From positions 1 through 53,380 of the forward strand of contig NZ_JAAALB010000043.1 of assembly GCF_009905545.1 (NCBI RefSeq): a stretch of DNA of 53,380 nucleotides, read 5' to 3'. The position numbers were made by a program, and so were the translations under genes. The notes beneath the pieces were generated by a model. The model saw nothing but the letters and a program-made list of their open reading frames with translations. It made no database searches and was not told the DNA's origin. Below, piece by piece: positions 33,727 to 43,244 of this stretch; position 1 is the first letter of the stretch, and each line of letters starts with the position of its first letter. The stretch is from Cellulophaga sp. BC115SP. GTDB lineage: Bacteria > Bacteroidota > Bacteroidia > Cytophagales > Spirosomataceae.

Positions 33727-36700
33727 ATGAACTTCAAAGAATATAAAAACCTAGATTACGCTCAGGTAGCAGATGAAATTTTGCAATTCTGGCAAGAACA
33801 AAAGGTTTTCGAAAAATCCGTCGAAATCCGTGAAGGGCAACCTACTTTTACTTTCTATGAAGGTCCTCCATCGGCCAATGGTACACCTGGTATTCACCAC
33901 GTGATGGCACGTGCCATTAAGGATATTTTTTGTCGCTACCAAACCCTCAAAGGCAAGCAGGTAAAACGCAAAGGTGGCTGGGACACACATGGTCTTCCTG
34001 TTGAGCTTCAGGTAGAAAAAGAATTAGGTATTACAAAAGATGATATTGGTAAAAAAATCTCGGTAGAAGAATACAACAAAAAATGCCGTGAGACAGTAAT
34101 GAAATTTACTGACCTCTGGAACGACCTTACCGAGAAAATGGGCTACTGGGTAGACCTTGATGACCCATATATCACTTATAAAAACGATTATATTGAGTCT
34201 ATTTGGCATTTGTTGAAGCAGTTGTACGACAAAGGTTTGTTGTACAAAGGTTATACCATTCAGCCATATTCTCCAGCAGCAGGTACAGGTTTGTCTTCGC
34301 ACGAATTAAACCAGCCGGGTTGTTACCGTGAAGTAAAAGATACTTCGTTGACAGCGCAGTTTAAGGTAAAACTTACAGGAAAATCAGGATACTTGTTCGA
34401 CGCAGCCGATAGCGATAATATCTATATCTTGGCTTGGACAACTACACCTTGGACACTTCCTGCCAACTCGGCCTTGACTGTTGGAAAAAACATTGACTAC
34501 GTTTTAGTAAAAACATATAACCCATATACTTATTTGCCAGTAAACGTAGTATTAGCACGTGATTTGGTAGGTAAATATTTCAACGAAAAAGGAAAAGATG
34601 CTGACTTTGAAGCTTACAAAGACGGTGATAAAGTGATTCCTTGGACAGTGATTATGGAGTTGAAAGGTGCGCATTTGGAAGGTATCGAATATGAGCAATT
34701 GTTGCCATACATTCAGCCAGATGCTCCTGCATTCCGTGTAATCTTGGGTGACTTTGTTACGACAGAAGACGGTACAGGTGTGGTTCACACAGCTCCAACT
34801 TTTGGTGCTGACGACTTTAGAGTAGCTCAGCAAAATGGCGTGCCTGCCATTTTGGTAAAAGACGAGAATGGTAAAGAAGCTCCTATCGTAAACCGCCAAG
34901 GTCGTTTTGTCTCTGAAATTACTGACTTTGCCAACGAGCCAGTAAAAGAAGCTTACCTTTCGGACGAAGAGAAAGAAATCGAGCGTGAAAAACAAGGTCG
35001 TGACAAATACCTTTCTGTAGACGAGCGTATTGCGATTAAGTTGAAAACTGAAAACAAAGCGTTCAACGTTCAGAAATTTGATCACCCTTATCCACACTGC
35101 TGGCGTACTGACAAACCAGTCTTGTATTATCCACTCGATTCTTGGTTTATCCGTACTACTGCCGTAAAAGATAAGTTAATTGCCTTGAATAATACGATTA
35201 ACTGGAAACCTGAATCTACAGGTACTGGTCGTTTTGGTAACTGGCTCGAAAACTTGGTAGACTGGAACTTGTCACGTTCTCGTTATTGGGGTACTCCACT
35301 TCCTATCTGGCGTTCGGAAGATGCAGAAGAAGTTTGTATCGGTTCTACTCAGGAGTTAATCAATGCCGTAAAACACGCCTTGAAAGACGACGCTTTGAGT
35401 GCAGAACAAAAAGAGAAAAACCAAGCATTCTTAGATGCCGCTGATCAAGATACTCTTGATTTACACCGTCCGTTTGTGGATGAGGTATATTTGGTATCTG
35501 CTTCGGGTAAAGTAATGACGCGCGAAACAGACCTTATCGACGTTTGGTTTGACTCAGGTGCAATGCCTTTTGCACAATGGCATTACCCATTTGAGAATAA
35601 AGATATTTTCGAAAAATCATATCCTGCTGATTTTATCTCTGAAGGTGTTGACCAAACTCGTGGTTGGTTCTTTACGCTTCATGCTATCTCAGCCATGATT
35701 TCGGATTCGGTGGCATTCAAAAACGTGGTTTCAACAGGTTTGGTATTGGATAAAAACGGTAACAAAATGTCTAAACGTTTGGGCAATGCTGTTGACCCAT
35801 TCGAAACCTTGAAGAAATACGGTGCTGACCCAACTCGTTGGTATATGATTACTAACGCACAACCTTGGGACAACTTGAAGTTTGACTTGGCAGGTGTAAC
35901 AGAAGTACGTAACAAGTTCTTCGGTACATTGACTAACACGTACAACTTCTTTGCTTTGTATGCTAACTTGGACGGCTATCAGCCAACAGGCACATTAGAT
36001 AAGAGCATTGCTACGGAGCTTGACCGTTGGATTTTGTCAAAACTTCAAACTTTAGTAAAAGAAGTAGATGAGTCCTTCAATACCTACGAGCCAACCAAAG
36101 CAGGTCGTGCTATCCAAGAGTTTGTGAGTGATCACTTATCTAACTGGTATGTACGTTTGGGCAGAAGACGTTTCTGGAAAGGTGATATGACTGATGATAA
36201 AAAATCAGCGTATGAAACCTTAGCATATTGCTTAAAAACTGTTGCTCAATTGATGTCACCAATCGCACCTTTCTATGGTGATTGGTTATTCAAAAACTTG
36301 ACAAGAAACCAAGTTGGTGCACCAGAATCTGTACACTTAACAGATTTCCCTACAGTTCAGACAGAATGGATTGATGAAAATCTTGAAACTTCAATGGACT
36401 TGGCACAGCGTATTTGTTCGTTGATTCACTCATTGCGTAAAACTAATAAAATCAAAGTTCGTCAGCCATTGTCGAAAATCTTGATTCCAGTATTGAGTGA
36501 AAAAACACGTGAGCAAATCCGTAGTGTAGATGATTTGATTAAGTCAGAGGTAAATATCAAGTCGGTCGAATACCTAGATGACGCATCGGGTGTATTGTCG
36601 AAAAAAGTAAAACCTAACTTCAAAGCATTAGGCCCTAAGTTTGGTCCACGCATGAAAGAGGTAGCAGCTTTAATTTCGGCTATGAGCAACGATGATATTG

Positions 36701-37116
36701 CTATTTTAGAAAAAGAAAATCAATACACACCAGCAGGTAGCGACATCGTAGTTACGCCAGAGCTTGTTGAAATTTTGACAGAAGACCTTCCAGGTTATCT
36801 TTCAGCCAAAGACAACGAGTTGACAGTAGCACTAGATATTACAATCACTGACGAACTTCGTCAAGAAGGGATTGCTCGTGAGTTTGTTAACCGTGTTCAA
36901 AACTACCGTAAGGATTCTGGATTTGAAGTAACAGACAAGATTAAAATTGAATTGTTGGATACACAAGCTGAAGTTTCGGCAGGGGTATTGGCATTCAAAG
37001 AATATATTTCACAAGAAGTTCAAGCAGTTTCATTAGAAGTAGTAGATACTTTGAGCGAATCTGTTGAAGTAGAAATGGAAGAATTGGTGCTACAATGGCG
37101 AATCGTCGTAGCCTAG
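33727..37116 (+). CDS. ileS: Isoleucyl-tRNA synthetase, long (type 2) form with GIHH signature
   Basis: Charges tRNA-Ile with isoleucine. From ATG 33727 it has 1129 aa (an upstream GTG at 33703 is unlikely), which is the length of the eukaryote-like IleRS2 group and longer than the type 1 enzyme. Seen: the first class I signature reads GIHH (55-58, in NGTPGIHHVMAR) instead of HIGH, the second is KMSKR (680-684), a CP1 editing domain lies between, and a C-terminal domain with ELRQEGIAREFVNRVQNYRK is typical of IleRS2. Swapping the first and third HIGH residues (GxHH) has been linked to very high mupirocin resistance in IleRS2. A TTGAGTGA tract and a terminator follow. Confidence 0.96.
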   Translation: MNFKEYKNLDYAQVADEILQFWQEQKVFEKSVEIREGQPTFTFYEGPPSANGTPGIHHVMARAIKDIFCRYQTLKGKQVKRKGGWDTHGLPVELQVEKELGITKDDIGKKISVEEYNKKCRETVMKFTDLWNDLTEKMGYWVDLDDPYITYKNDYIESIWHLLKQLYDKGLLYKGYTIQPYSPAAGTGLSSHELNQPGCYREVKDTSLTAQFKVKLTGKSGYLFDAADSDNIYILAWTTTPWTLPANSALTVGKNIDYVLVKTYNPYTYLPVNVVLARDLVGKYFNEKGKDADFEAYKDGDKVIPWTVIMELKGAHLEGIEYEQLLPYIQPDAPAFRVILGDFVTTEDGTGVVHTAPTFGADDFRVAQQNGVPAILVKDENGKEAPIVNRQGRFVSEITDFANEPVKEAYLSDEEKEIEREKQGRDKYLSVDERIAIKLKTENKAFNVQKFDHPYPHCWRTDKPVLYYPLDSWFIRTTAVKDKLIALNNTINWKPESTGTGRFGNWLENLVDWNLSRSRYWGTPLPIWRSEDAEEVCIGSTQELINAVKHALKDDALSAEQKEKNQAFLDAADQDTLDLHRPFVDEVYLVSASGKVMTRETDLIDVWFDSGAMPFAQWHYPFENKDIFEKSYPADFISEGVDQTRGWFFTLHAISAMISDSVAFKNVVSTGLVLDKNGNKMSKRLGNAVDPFETLKKYGADPTRWYMITNAQPWDNLKFDLAGVTEVRNKFFGTLTNTYNFFALYANLDGYQPTGTLDKSIATELDRWILSKLQTLVKEVDESFNTYEPTKAGRAIQEFVSDHLSNWYVRLGRRRFWKGDMTDDKKSAYETLAYCLKTVAQLMSPIAPFYGDWLFKNLTRNQVGAPESVHLTDFPTVQTEWIDENLETSMDLAQRICSLIHSLRKTNKIKVRQPLSKILIPVLSEKTREQIRSVDDLIKSEVNIKSVEYLDDASGVLSKKVKPNFKALGPKFGPRMKEVAALISAMSNDDIAILEKENQYTPAGSDIVVTPELVEILTEDLPGYLSAKDNELTVALDITITDELRQEGIAREFVNRVQNYRKDSGFEVTDKIKIELLDTQAEVSAGVLAFKEYISQEVQAVSLEVVDTLSESVEVEMEELVLQWRIVVA

Positions 37117-37186
37117 TTTATTGAGTGAGTTGGTGATTGAGTGGTTGAGTGATTTTACTAAAAAAAACAACTACTTTTTCAAAAAA

Positions 37187-37243
37187 AAATCGCCGTAGAT
37201 GTAACAAGCTTGTGCTGTTCTATCTACGGCGATTTCTTTTTTT
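37187..37243 (+). terminator. Terminator of ileS
   Basis: AAATCGCCGTAGAT (37187-37200) pairs perfectly with ATCTACGGCGATTT (37222-37235), followed by CTTTTTTT. Confidence 0.9.
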
Positions 37244-37253
37244 ATGACTATCG

Positions 37254-37340
37254 CTAGTTCACGACTTAGTCTTGGACTTATTCTTTAAACAGTTTAGAAA
37301 CTGAAAACAAAAGCCAGTCCGAGACTAAGTCTCGAACTAG
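37254..37340. repeat. Nested palindromic element, TTAGT type
   Basis: 25-base arms (37254-37278 and 37316-37340) are inverted copies with 22 of 25 matches; each arm contains an inner palindrome such as GAGACT-A-AGTCTC. The architecture and TTAGT core match the element at 5198-5252. Confidence 0.7.
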
Positions 37341-37381
37341 TCAAATTTCTTAATAGCGTTCTCCCCTATTGCCAATTTTTA

Positions 37382-37570
37382 TTATCGATTTCCTTCTCTT
37401 TTTCTTGTTAAAAAGCTCACCGAATTCAATATAAAAACTAACGCTGTTACACAAAGTCCAACTATTTGCATTTGTGTAAAATCATGAGCAAAAAGTAGCA
37501 ATACACCAATCGAGACGATTGAACCTAATAACGAAAAGAAAAGCAGGGTATTTTTCAGTGTAGTATTCAT
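37382..37570 (-). CDS. Small two-helix membrane protein, unknown function
   Basis: 62 aa from ATG 37570. Two hydrophobic segments (about 7-26, TLLFFSLLGSIVSIGVLLLF, and 36-52, VGLCVTALVFILNSVSF) separated by a short polar turn, and a basic C-terminus (TRKREGNR), so both termini probably lie in the cytoplasm. No family was recognised. It lies 58 bases downstream of the lipoprotein gene on the same strand and may be co-transcribed with it. The length and composition support a real gene, but evidence is limited. Confidence 0.55.
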   Translation of the reverse strand: MNTTLKNTLLFFSLLGSIVSIGVLLLFAHDFTQMQIVGLCVTALVFILNSVSFLTRKREGNR

Positions 37571-37628
37571 AACAGTTATGATTTGGTTTAAAATAATCCT
37601 TTAATCCGTAATGATAGAAAACTTCTAT

Positions 37629-38000
37629 TTACCTTCTAATTGGAGTATATGGAATAGGTTCTTTGATATAAATGACTACTTCCGTATATCGAAAGTCTCC
37701 CACATATTTTGGACCAAAAGATGTAACAAGGGCATAAGTCAGATCTATTTCTTGGCCATTGACTAGCATATAGTATTCGTAAAACACAGGTTTGGCTTTA
37801 CCTAATTTCAAAATACTAGAGTTTTTGTTGTTATAGATAATAATGGAATCGACAATGGATAAGTCTTTGGTAAATCTGTCTAACTGTTGGGCCGTATTTA
37901 TACCATTACTTCGGTCTACAGGAGGAGTTGATTCGTCAGATTGACACGCGCTAAGCAAGCTGACCATCAAACATAGGGAATAGATTAATAGGTTTTTCAT
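37629..38000 (-). CDS. Small lipoprotein, unknown function
   Basis: 123 aa. The signal peptide ends in a good lipobox LLSAC with the lipidated cysteine at 19, followed by QSDESTPP. The mature part has a helical segment (INTAQQLDRFTKDLSIVDSI) and beta-strand-like parts (KPVFYEYYMLVNGQEIDL, YTEVVIYIKEPIPY). I recognise no family. ATG at 38000. It is probably anchored in the outer or inner membrane facing the periplasm and may share a transcript with the small membrane gene downstream. Confidence 0.65.
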   Translation of the reverse strand: MKNLLIYSLCLMVSLLSACQSDESTPPVDRSNGINTAQQLDRFTKDLSIVDSIIIYNNKNSSILKLGKAKPVFYEYYMLVNGQEIDLTYALVTSFGPKYVGDFRYTEVVIYIKEPIPYTPIRR

Positions 38001-38329
38001 TTTGAGTAATTGTTATTTATGTAGAAAAGTTTTGGGGGAATCTGAATTATCTTCGGCTAATTTAAGCCTATTCTTCTAAAAACGCTTATTTTTTTGATAT
38101 AATCCACAGAATCAATAGCATAGAAAAATATATTTTCAAAAAAATATCAATCCTAGCAATCCAATCTTCAATCTGTCCCGTATATTTTTTTGAATTCCAA
38201 CATTTGTGAGACAATAAGAAAAAACGACAGCATGCCTTCATTGGCATGGGTTCCTTTGTATTGTCTCTATTTTACGTTGAGCTGTCCTAAATCCATATAT
38301 TCCACATTTACAAAAACTCATTTTTTATT
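38001..38329. other. Intergenic region with a structured leader
   Basis: No gene is seen. Bases 38208-38267 form a two-level stem (described separately). The remainder is strongly AT-rich and no exact TAnnTTTG box was found. Confidence 0.45.
38208..38267 (+). other. Two-level stem-loop upstream of the Asn/Thr-rich protein
   Basis: GAGACAATA (38208-38216) pairs perfectly with TATTGTCTC (38259-38267). Inside it, CATGCC (38231-38236) pairs with GGCATG (38243-38248). It ends 62 bases before the next start codon and may act in the 5' leader or end an upstream transcript. Confidence 0.5.
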
Positions 38330-38797
38330 ATGAAAAAGCTCTTTATTTTATCCGCACTAGTATTTGGTTCTGTTGTAGCATCTCATGCACAAGCACTTAC
38401 AGGAACTCTTAATGGCGTATTAAATCCAGTTGTTGGCAATCTTAATGCTCCTGTAGCAACATCTAATGTTGCAAATCTTACAAGCCCATCAAACGGAGGT
38501 CTTACAGTTGTTTCAGGTACAAGCGGTTTAGTTAATACCGCAACAAGTAACGTAGCACGTTTGAATACATTTGCAGTGGTAAACACATTGTCAAATAACC
38601 CTACAGTAGCTAATCTTAACGTTAGCAATACACAAGTACTAGGAAACAATGTAAATAACAATACAACTGTTGTGACGAATTTATTAAACAATACTAGTGG
38701 TGCGAAATACATTTCGGCAACAGCTCCTACAACAGTAACAGGAGGTTTGGCAAACGTTGGCATTACACCATCAGTTGGTGTGATTATTAATAAATAA
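38330..38797 (+). CDS. Secreted Asn/Thr/Val-rich protein without acidic residues
   Basis: 155 aa with a signal peptide ending at SHAQ (18-21). The mature part is low in complexity: about one residue in six is Asn, with many Thr, Val, Leu, Gly and Ser. No Asp or Glu occurs anywhere, and only R77, K126 and K155 are charged after the signal peptide. A short motif repeats: ATSNVANL (43-50), ATSNVARL (71-78), PTVANLNV (91-98). The composition suggests a beta-structured or amyloid-like extracellular or surface protein (inference). I recognise no family. It is preceded by a structured leader and followed by two hairpins, so it is expressed alone, upstream of a TolC-type gene. Confidence 0.65.
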   Translation: MKKLFILSALVFGSVVASHAQALTGTLNGVLNPVVGNLNAPVATSNVANLTSPSNGGLTVVSGTSGLVNTATSNVARLNTFAVVNTLSNNPTVANLNVSNTQVLGNNVNNNTTVVTNLLNNTSGAKYISATAPTTVTGGLANVGITPSVGVIINK

Positions 38798-38805
38798 TTT
38801 TTTTC

Positions 38806-38848
38806 AAGGAGTTATTTGTAAATATTTTACCCGCCATTATAACTCCTT
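38806..38848 (+). terminator. Hairpin after the Asn/Thr-rich gene
   Basis: AAGGAGTTAT (38806-38815) pairs perfectly with ATAACTCCTT (38839-38848) across a 23-base loop. No T-run follows, so termination may depend on the next hairpin. Confidence 0.5.
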
Positions 38849-38875
38849 AACCCGTAAAAATCAATTGGATAGCTG

Positions 38876-38916
38876 AAGCCACTGATAGGCATACGTGCTG
38901 AGTCAGTGGCTTTTTT
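38876..38916 (+). terminator. Terminator before the TolC-type gene
   Basis: AAGCCACTGA (38876-38885) pairs perfectly with TCAGTGGCTT (38903-38912), and TTTTTT spans 38911-38916. Confidence 0.8.
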
Positions 38917-38954
38917 ATTAAACCATCAACAACCACCAGTATTTTGGTTGACCT

Positions 38955-40388
38955 ATGAAAACTTTTTTCTTCATCATGACTTGTTTAGCGATAAGTCTGA
39001 TGCCTGTCCGAGCGCAAAAGGTTTGGAATCTTCATCAATGTATCCAACATGCTCAAAACAATAATCTTCATATAAAGCAAACTCGTCTGAACCAAGAGTT
39101 GGCATTAGAAAAAACTATTTATACCAAAACCGACCTCTATCCTACCGTTCAGTTTTCGGTAAGTCCGACGTTGGCAATGGGACGTTCGCTTGACCCCACA
39201 ACCTATCAATATGCGACCAATGGTTTTATCAACAATATTATGGGCGTAAATATGAACCAAGTATTGTGGGCAGGTGGTCGTAAAAAAAACTCCCATCAAC
39301 AAAGTATCGTTGAACAAGAGATAGCGAGCCTTCAAGAACAAAAAAATACTGTTGCCATAGCCATACAAATCACACAGGCCTATTTTCAGATATTATTACA
39401 ACAAGTTTATGTCAAAAGTGCCGAACGTCAGCTCAGTATTTCGGGTGAGCAACTAGCCATTTTCCAAAAAGCTAATACCACAAACCCTGACACAGCCTAC
39501 AGCGTTTTGGAATGGCAAGCACAAGTAGCCAACGATGAGTTTACGTTGACAAAATATAAAAATGAGTTGAAAACAGCTCAAATTAACCTTGGTACACTTT
39601 TGGCATTGCCCGATCCTTTGGGCATTGAAATTGCAGAAATAAAAGACGAAACATTTACCATAGATAGACCTATCGGGCAAAAAAAGGGAGAGTATGACTT
39701 ATTTTACAAAATGGCATACTGGCATCCATCAACCAAAATAACACAACTCAACCAAAAATTAGTGGCTTTGCAATTCGATGCTGTAAAAGCCAGCGCCTAT
39801 CCTACAATCTCGCTGGCGGCAGGAGTATCTTTGCCCTTTTCGAGCCTTTTTCGTGAAGTAGACCAAGCTTATTTGGTTCGCACCGATACCATTCCTGTGT
39901 ATTCGCAAGGGCAATTACGTCTGGCACTTTCCCCAAACTACGCATACAGTTACAAGACCACGTCTTTGGTTTCGCAATGGAAACAGTTAGCCAGTGCGTA
40001 TGTGGGTTTTCAAATCAATTTGCCTATTATAACAGGTGGGCTTCGAAAATACCAGCAACAACAAGCCGCCATTAATATCGAAAATGCACATATTTCGATG
40101 CTTTCGGCACGAGCTGAGATTTACAAAGAAGCGCTCTTATCAACTAATAATCTGGAGGCAGCTATTTTACAATATCAGGCAGCACAAAAAACGTTACAAG
40201 TCTGGCAGGTGTATTTTAATACCACCTTACAGAAAGTACAACGAGGAGAAGTGAAAATAAAGGATTTTGAATCGGTTAAAAATAGCTTTTTTACGATTCA
40301 ACAAAATGCAGAAATAGCCAAATACGATTGGCTTTTGAAAAAGAAAATCTATCAATATTATAGCACTGGCAATATGGAAGATTTGTGA
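38955..40388 (+). CDS. TolC-family outer-membrane efflux protein
   Basis: 477-aa outer-membrane channel component of a tripartite efflux or type I secretion system. A signal peptide ends near PVRAQ; the mature start LHQCIQHAQNNNLHIK is the typical TolC N-terminal helix. Seen: long helical stretches with two internal repeats, strand regions around YPTVQFSVSPTLAMGRSLDP, FINNIMGVNMNQVLWAGG and VGFQINLPIITGG, and a C-terminal helix RGEVKIKDFESVKNSFF. No membrane-fusion protein or pump gene is adjacent, so it either works with pump genes elsewhere or is part of a secretion route. A TTGAGTGA tract follows the stop. Confidence 0.9.
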   Translation: MKTFFFIMTCLAISLMPVRAQKVWNLHQCIQHAQNNNLHIKQTRLNQELALEKTIYTKTDLYPTVQFSVSPTLAMGRSLDPTTYQYATNGFINNIMGVNMNQVLWAGGRKKNSHQQSIVEQEIASLQEQKNTVAIAIQITQAYFQILLQQVYVKSAERQLSISGEQLAIFQKANTTNPDTAYSVLEWQAQVANDEFTLTKYKNELKTAQINLGTLLALPDPLGIEIAEIKDETFTIDRPIGQKKGEYDLFYKMAYWHPSTKITQLNQKLVALQFDAVKASAYPTISLAAGVSLPFSSLFREVDQAYLVRTDTIPVYSQGQLRLALSPNYAYSYKTTSLVSQWKQLASAYVGFQINLPIITGGLRKYQQQQAAINIENAHISMLSARAEIYKEALLSTNNLEAAILQYQAAQKTLQVWQVYFNTTLQKVQRGEVKIKDFESVKNSFFTIQQNAEIAKYDWLLKKKIYQYYSTGNMEDL

Positions 40389-40476
40389 GTTATTGAGTGA
40401 TTTGTGGTTGAGTAAATGAGTGATTATTTTGAGCTAAATGACTATCTGTGAATTAACACCTTGCATCCGATTTCAG

Positions 40477-40511
40477 ACTATTGCGGATTTGGGACTTCTG
40501 ATTGCAGAAAT
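40477..40511. repeat. CGGATTTGGGATTTCTGATTTCGGA-type repeat
   Basis: Reads ACTATTGCGGATTTGGGACT then TCTGATTGCAGAAAT. Near-identical copies lie at 43315-43370 and 45066-45103 and inverted relatives at 33468-33510, 43419-43475 and 45335-45360. Confidence 0.65.
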
Positions 40512-40605
40512 ATTGAAATATTCCCCTCAAAATAGAATTTTAAAAAATAGGTTACACTGCCAAAATAAGAGATTTAATTTCACTTAGCGGGTGAATTTAT
40601 TCACC

Positions 40606-40657
40606 AGTAACAAAAAAGGCAGACGAAAAACTAATTTCGTCTGCCTTTTTTGTTACT
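40606..40657. terminator. Bidirectional terminator between the TolC-type and GH95 genes
   Basis: A perfect 23-bp inverted repeat: arms 40606-40628 and 40635-40657, each including AAAAAAGGCAGACGAAA or its complement. The A- and T-runs serve both convergent transcripts. Confidence 0.92.
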
Positions 40658-40680
40658 AAATTTTAAAAGGATATATCTCT

Positions 40681-40702
40681 AGAGACAAAATATTGCGTCT
40701 CT
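40681..40702. repeat. GACGCAA palindrome, decayed fourth copy
   Basis: The right arm TTGCGTCTCT is intact; the left arm reads AGAGACAAAA instead of AGAGACGCAA. The following CTACAGATGAAATA (40701-40714) matches the bases after the palindrome at 159-179 (CTACTGATGAAATA) in all but one base. Confidence 0.65.
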
Positions 40703-40736
40703 ACAGATGAAATAGTAGACTAATCCTTTATCTCTG

Positions 40737-43244
40737 CTATTGACAAACGATTTTTTCGCCTTTTTTAGTTACTACATCATATTCGTAGTACTTTTTAGTT
40801 GTTTCTGTTGCCAAAGGTTGTCCAACTACCGAAACAGGTTTGGCGCCATCAATACACTTTAAAAGCGGATTTGATACTGTTCCTTTTGCTAGTTTTGCCC
40901 CTTTGATTTTCAAAGGTACTTCAGAACGAATACGGCAAGTGCCTCCCAATTTGGATAAGATAGTAGCATTTTTGAGTTTGCCATTTTCCCAAGTCATATC
41001 CACCTCAAATCCTCCACGAGCTACCAATCCTTTTACTTGTCCTTTTTGCCAAGTACTCGGCAAAGCTGGCAATAGGTGTACTGCGCCAGAGTGTGATTGT
41101 AACAACATTTCGGCAATACCAGAGGTAGCACCGAAGTTTCCATCAATCTGAAATGGCGGGTGAGCATCAAACAAGTTACGATATACACCTCCTTTGTGAT
41201 AGTCATATCCTTCAAAACCAATAGGACTCAAAAGGTTTTTGAGGATAATCATTGCATGGTCGCCATCCAATAATCTTGCCCAGAAGTTTACTTTCCAGCC
41301 CATTGCCCAACCTGTACCTTCATCGCCACGACGTAATAAGGAATTTTTCACAGCTTTATACAATTCAGGGGAAGTCCAAGGGTTTACTTGGTTACTTGGG
41401 TGCAAAGCATACAAATGTGAAGAGTGACGGTGATGTACATCTGTTTCTTCAAAATCCTCTGACCATTCCATTAAGTTCCCTTTAGCATTGATTCTGAAAG
41501 GTTGAAGTTTCGGTAATAACTCTTCCAATTGCTTCACAAAAGCAGGGTCTTGATTCAATGCTTTGGCGGCTTGATAACAGTTGTTCAATAACTCACGAGT
41601 CAAGGCTAAGTCCATAGCTGTTCCTGCCGAAATTGCTAAGTTTTTTCCTTGATACTTATATTGATTTTCGGGAGATACCCCAAAAGCTAACTCATAGTAA
41701 CCCGCATCGTTTTTATCCAAGAAACCAATTACAAATTCTGTTGCGCCTTTCATAACTGGATAAAACTCCTGTAAAAACTGCTTGTTACCTGTGTACAAAT
41801 AATGCTCATATACATGACTACACAACCATGCAGCACCCATTTGCCAGTTGGCCCAAACAGGGTCGCCTGTACCAAAATCACCAACAGGAGAAGTCAAGCC
41901 CCAAATATCAGTATTATGGTGCGCTACCCAGCCTTTGAGATTGTAGTGTAGTTCTGCCGTTTTTTTACCATTTACGGATAAATCTTTAATCAAATTCATC
42001 AATGGTTCTGTCAATGGCGAAAGGTTACACATTTCGGCAGGCCAGTAATTCATTTGCACGTTGATATTGGTCGTATAGTTAGAACTCCAAGGTGGACGTA
42101 CCATATTATTCCAAATACCCTGAAGGTTTGCAGCCTGACCACCATGGCGCGACGAAGAAATCAACAAATAGCGACCATAGTTAAACAACAAAGCTACCAT
42201 TTGTGGGTCAGCATCTTTGGCATAATTAACAATTCGCTTATCGGTAGGAATATTAGCCGTGCCTTTGCTTTCCAATGCCAAATCTACACGACCATACAGT
42301 GCGTGATAATCTTGGTAGTGCATTTTACGAATACTTTCATAAGAACGCCCCGATGCCAAACGCATCCATTCTCCAGCTTGCTTTGAGGGCTCTAAACCCT
42401 CTAAACCTGGCGATTTGAAACGTCCGTTATAGCTTGTCGCTGCTACTACGTACACTTCTGCCTCTGAAGCATTCTCTAATACTAGCTGATTGTCTTTGAC
42501 ACTTACTTTACCTGTTGCAGATTTGATTTGTACCCAAACCTCCGCTTCCATCCCTTCGCCATTCCAATCGTCATATTGAACGGCTTCTTCTGGCTTAAAA
42601 CCTCCTCTGTAATTGGGTTCTACATGTTTAGGTGCTTTCAATCTGATTTTTAAGATATTGCCATCAATCCAAACCTTATTTTTCATCAAAGACGACGCTC
42701 CAATCGTAAAACCTAAACTACGACCACCTTTAGCTGTCAAACGCATAGCCATTGCTTTATCAGGGAAGCTAACTAATAGTTCACGCTCATAAGTAGCCTT
42801 AGGTGTGTTATAGCGAACATGAGTGGTAGAAGTATTCAAATCCAAATCACGGTAATACTCTCCAATTTGAGTAGTATCCGAAAATGTCATCGTAAGATCG
42901 GCAAGAGGCTGATACGACTGTGTAAATGCGCCTTGGAGTTTTTTAGAAAGCTCCTCTGCTTCGGCGTATTTCTTTTGTTTCATCAATGCCTTTACTTCAG
43001 GGAAGTACTGGGCAGCATTGTGATTGTTCCAATCTTTGGGAGCACCCGACCAAAAATCGGTATGGTTAAGCTGGATGAGTTCTTTGCCAGTACGACCAAA
43101 AACCATAGCACCCAAATGACCATTACCAATAGGAAGGGCTTCGACCCATGCTTTGGCTGGTGAATCGTACCAAAGTTTATCGGTCTGCGCAAAAGACTGC
43201 AGACCTATAAGCGAAGCACAAGCCCATAAAAAAAGTTGTTTCAT
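40737..43244 (-). CDS. GH95-family alpha-L-fucosidase-like glycoside hydrolase
   Basis: 835-aa exported enzyme of the GH95 family, which hydrolyses terminal alpha-linked L-fucose (some members act on L-galactose). A signal peptide ends at QSFAQ (16-20). Seen: the N-terminal [20 protein letters not shown] with GAMVFG after it, which is the hallmark of the family, [54 protein letters not shown] and [18 protein letters not shown]. These cover the catalytic barrel. No SusCD pair or other sugar-degradation gene is next to it, so it is not part of a visible polysaccharide-utilisation locus. Confidence 0.92.
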   Translation of the reverse strand: MKQLFLWACASLIGLQSFAQTDKLWYDSPAKAWVEALPIGNGHLGAMVFGRTGKELIQLNHTDFWSGAPKDWNNHNAAQYFPEVKALMKQKKYAEAEELSKKLQGAFTQSYQPLADLTMTFSDTTQIGEYYRDLDLNTSTTHVRYNTPKATYERELLVSFPDKAMAMRLTAKGGRSLGFTIGASSLMKNKVWIDGNILKIRLKAPKHVEPNYRGGFKPEEAVQYDDWNGEGMEAEVWVQIKSATGKVSVKDNQLVLENASEAEVYVVAATSYNGRFKSPGLEGLEPSKQAGEWMRLASGRSYESIRKMHYQDYHALYGRVDLALESKGTANIPTDKRIVNYAKDADPQMVALLFNYGRYLLISSSRHGGQAANLQGIWNNMVRPPWSSNYTTNINVQMNYWPAEMCNLSPLTEPLMNLIKDLSVNGKKTAELHYNLKGWVAHHNTDIWGLTSPVGDFGTGDPVWANWQMGAAWLCSHVYEHYLYTGNKQFLQEFYPVMKGATEFVIGFLDKNDAGYYELAFGVSPENQYKYQGKNLAISAGTAMDLALTRELLNNCYQAAKALNQDPAFVKQLEELLPKLQPFRINAKGNLMEWSEDFEETDVHHRHSSHLYALHPSNQVNPWTSPELYKAVKNSLLRRGDEGTGWAMGWKVNFWARLLDGDHAMIILKNLLSPIGFEGYDYHKGGVYRNLFDAHPPFQIDGNFGATSGIAEMLLQSHSGAVHLLPALPSTWQKGQVKGLVARGGFEVDMTWENGKLKNATILSKLGGTCRIRSEVPLKIKGAKLAKGTVSNPLLKCIDGAKPVSVVGQPLATETTKKYYEYDVVTKKGEKIVCQ

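Larger units (their letters stand above)
40389..40736. other. Intergenic region between the TolC-type and GH95 genes
   Basis: No gene is seen. It holds a TTGAGTGA tract (40389-40430), a CGGATTTGGGACTTCTGAT repeat (40477-40511), a 23-bp bidirectional terminator (40606-40657) and a decayed GACGCAA palindrome (40681-40702). Confidence 0.6.

Noticed and set aside
40737-43244. GH95 gene as part of a polysaccharide-utilisation locus
   Set aside because: No SusC/SusD pair, hybrid two-component system or other glycosidase is adjacent.
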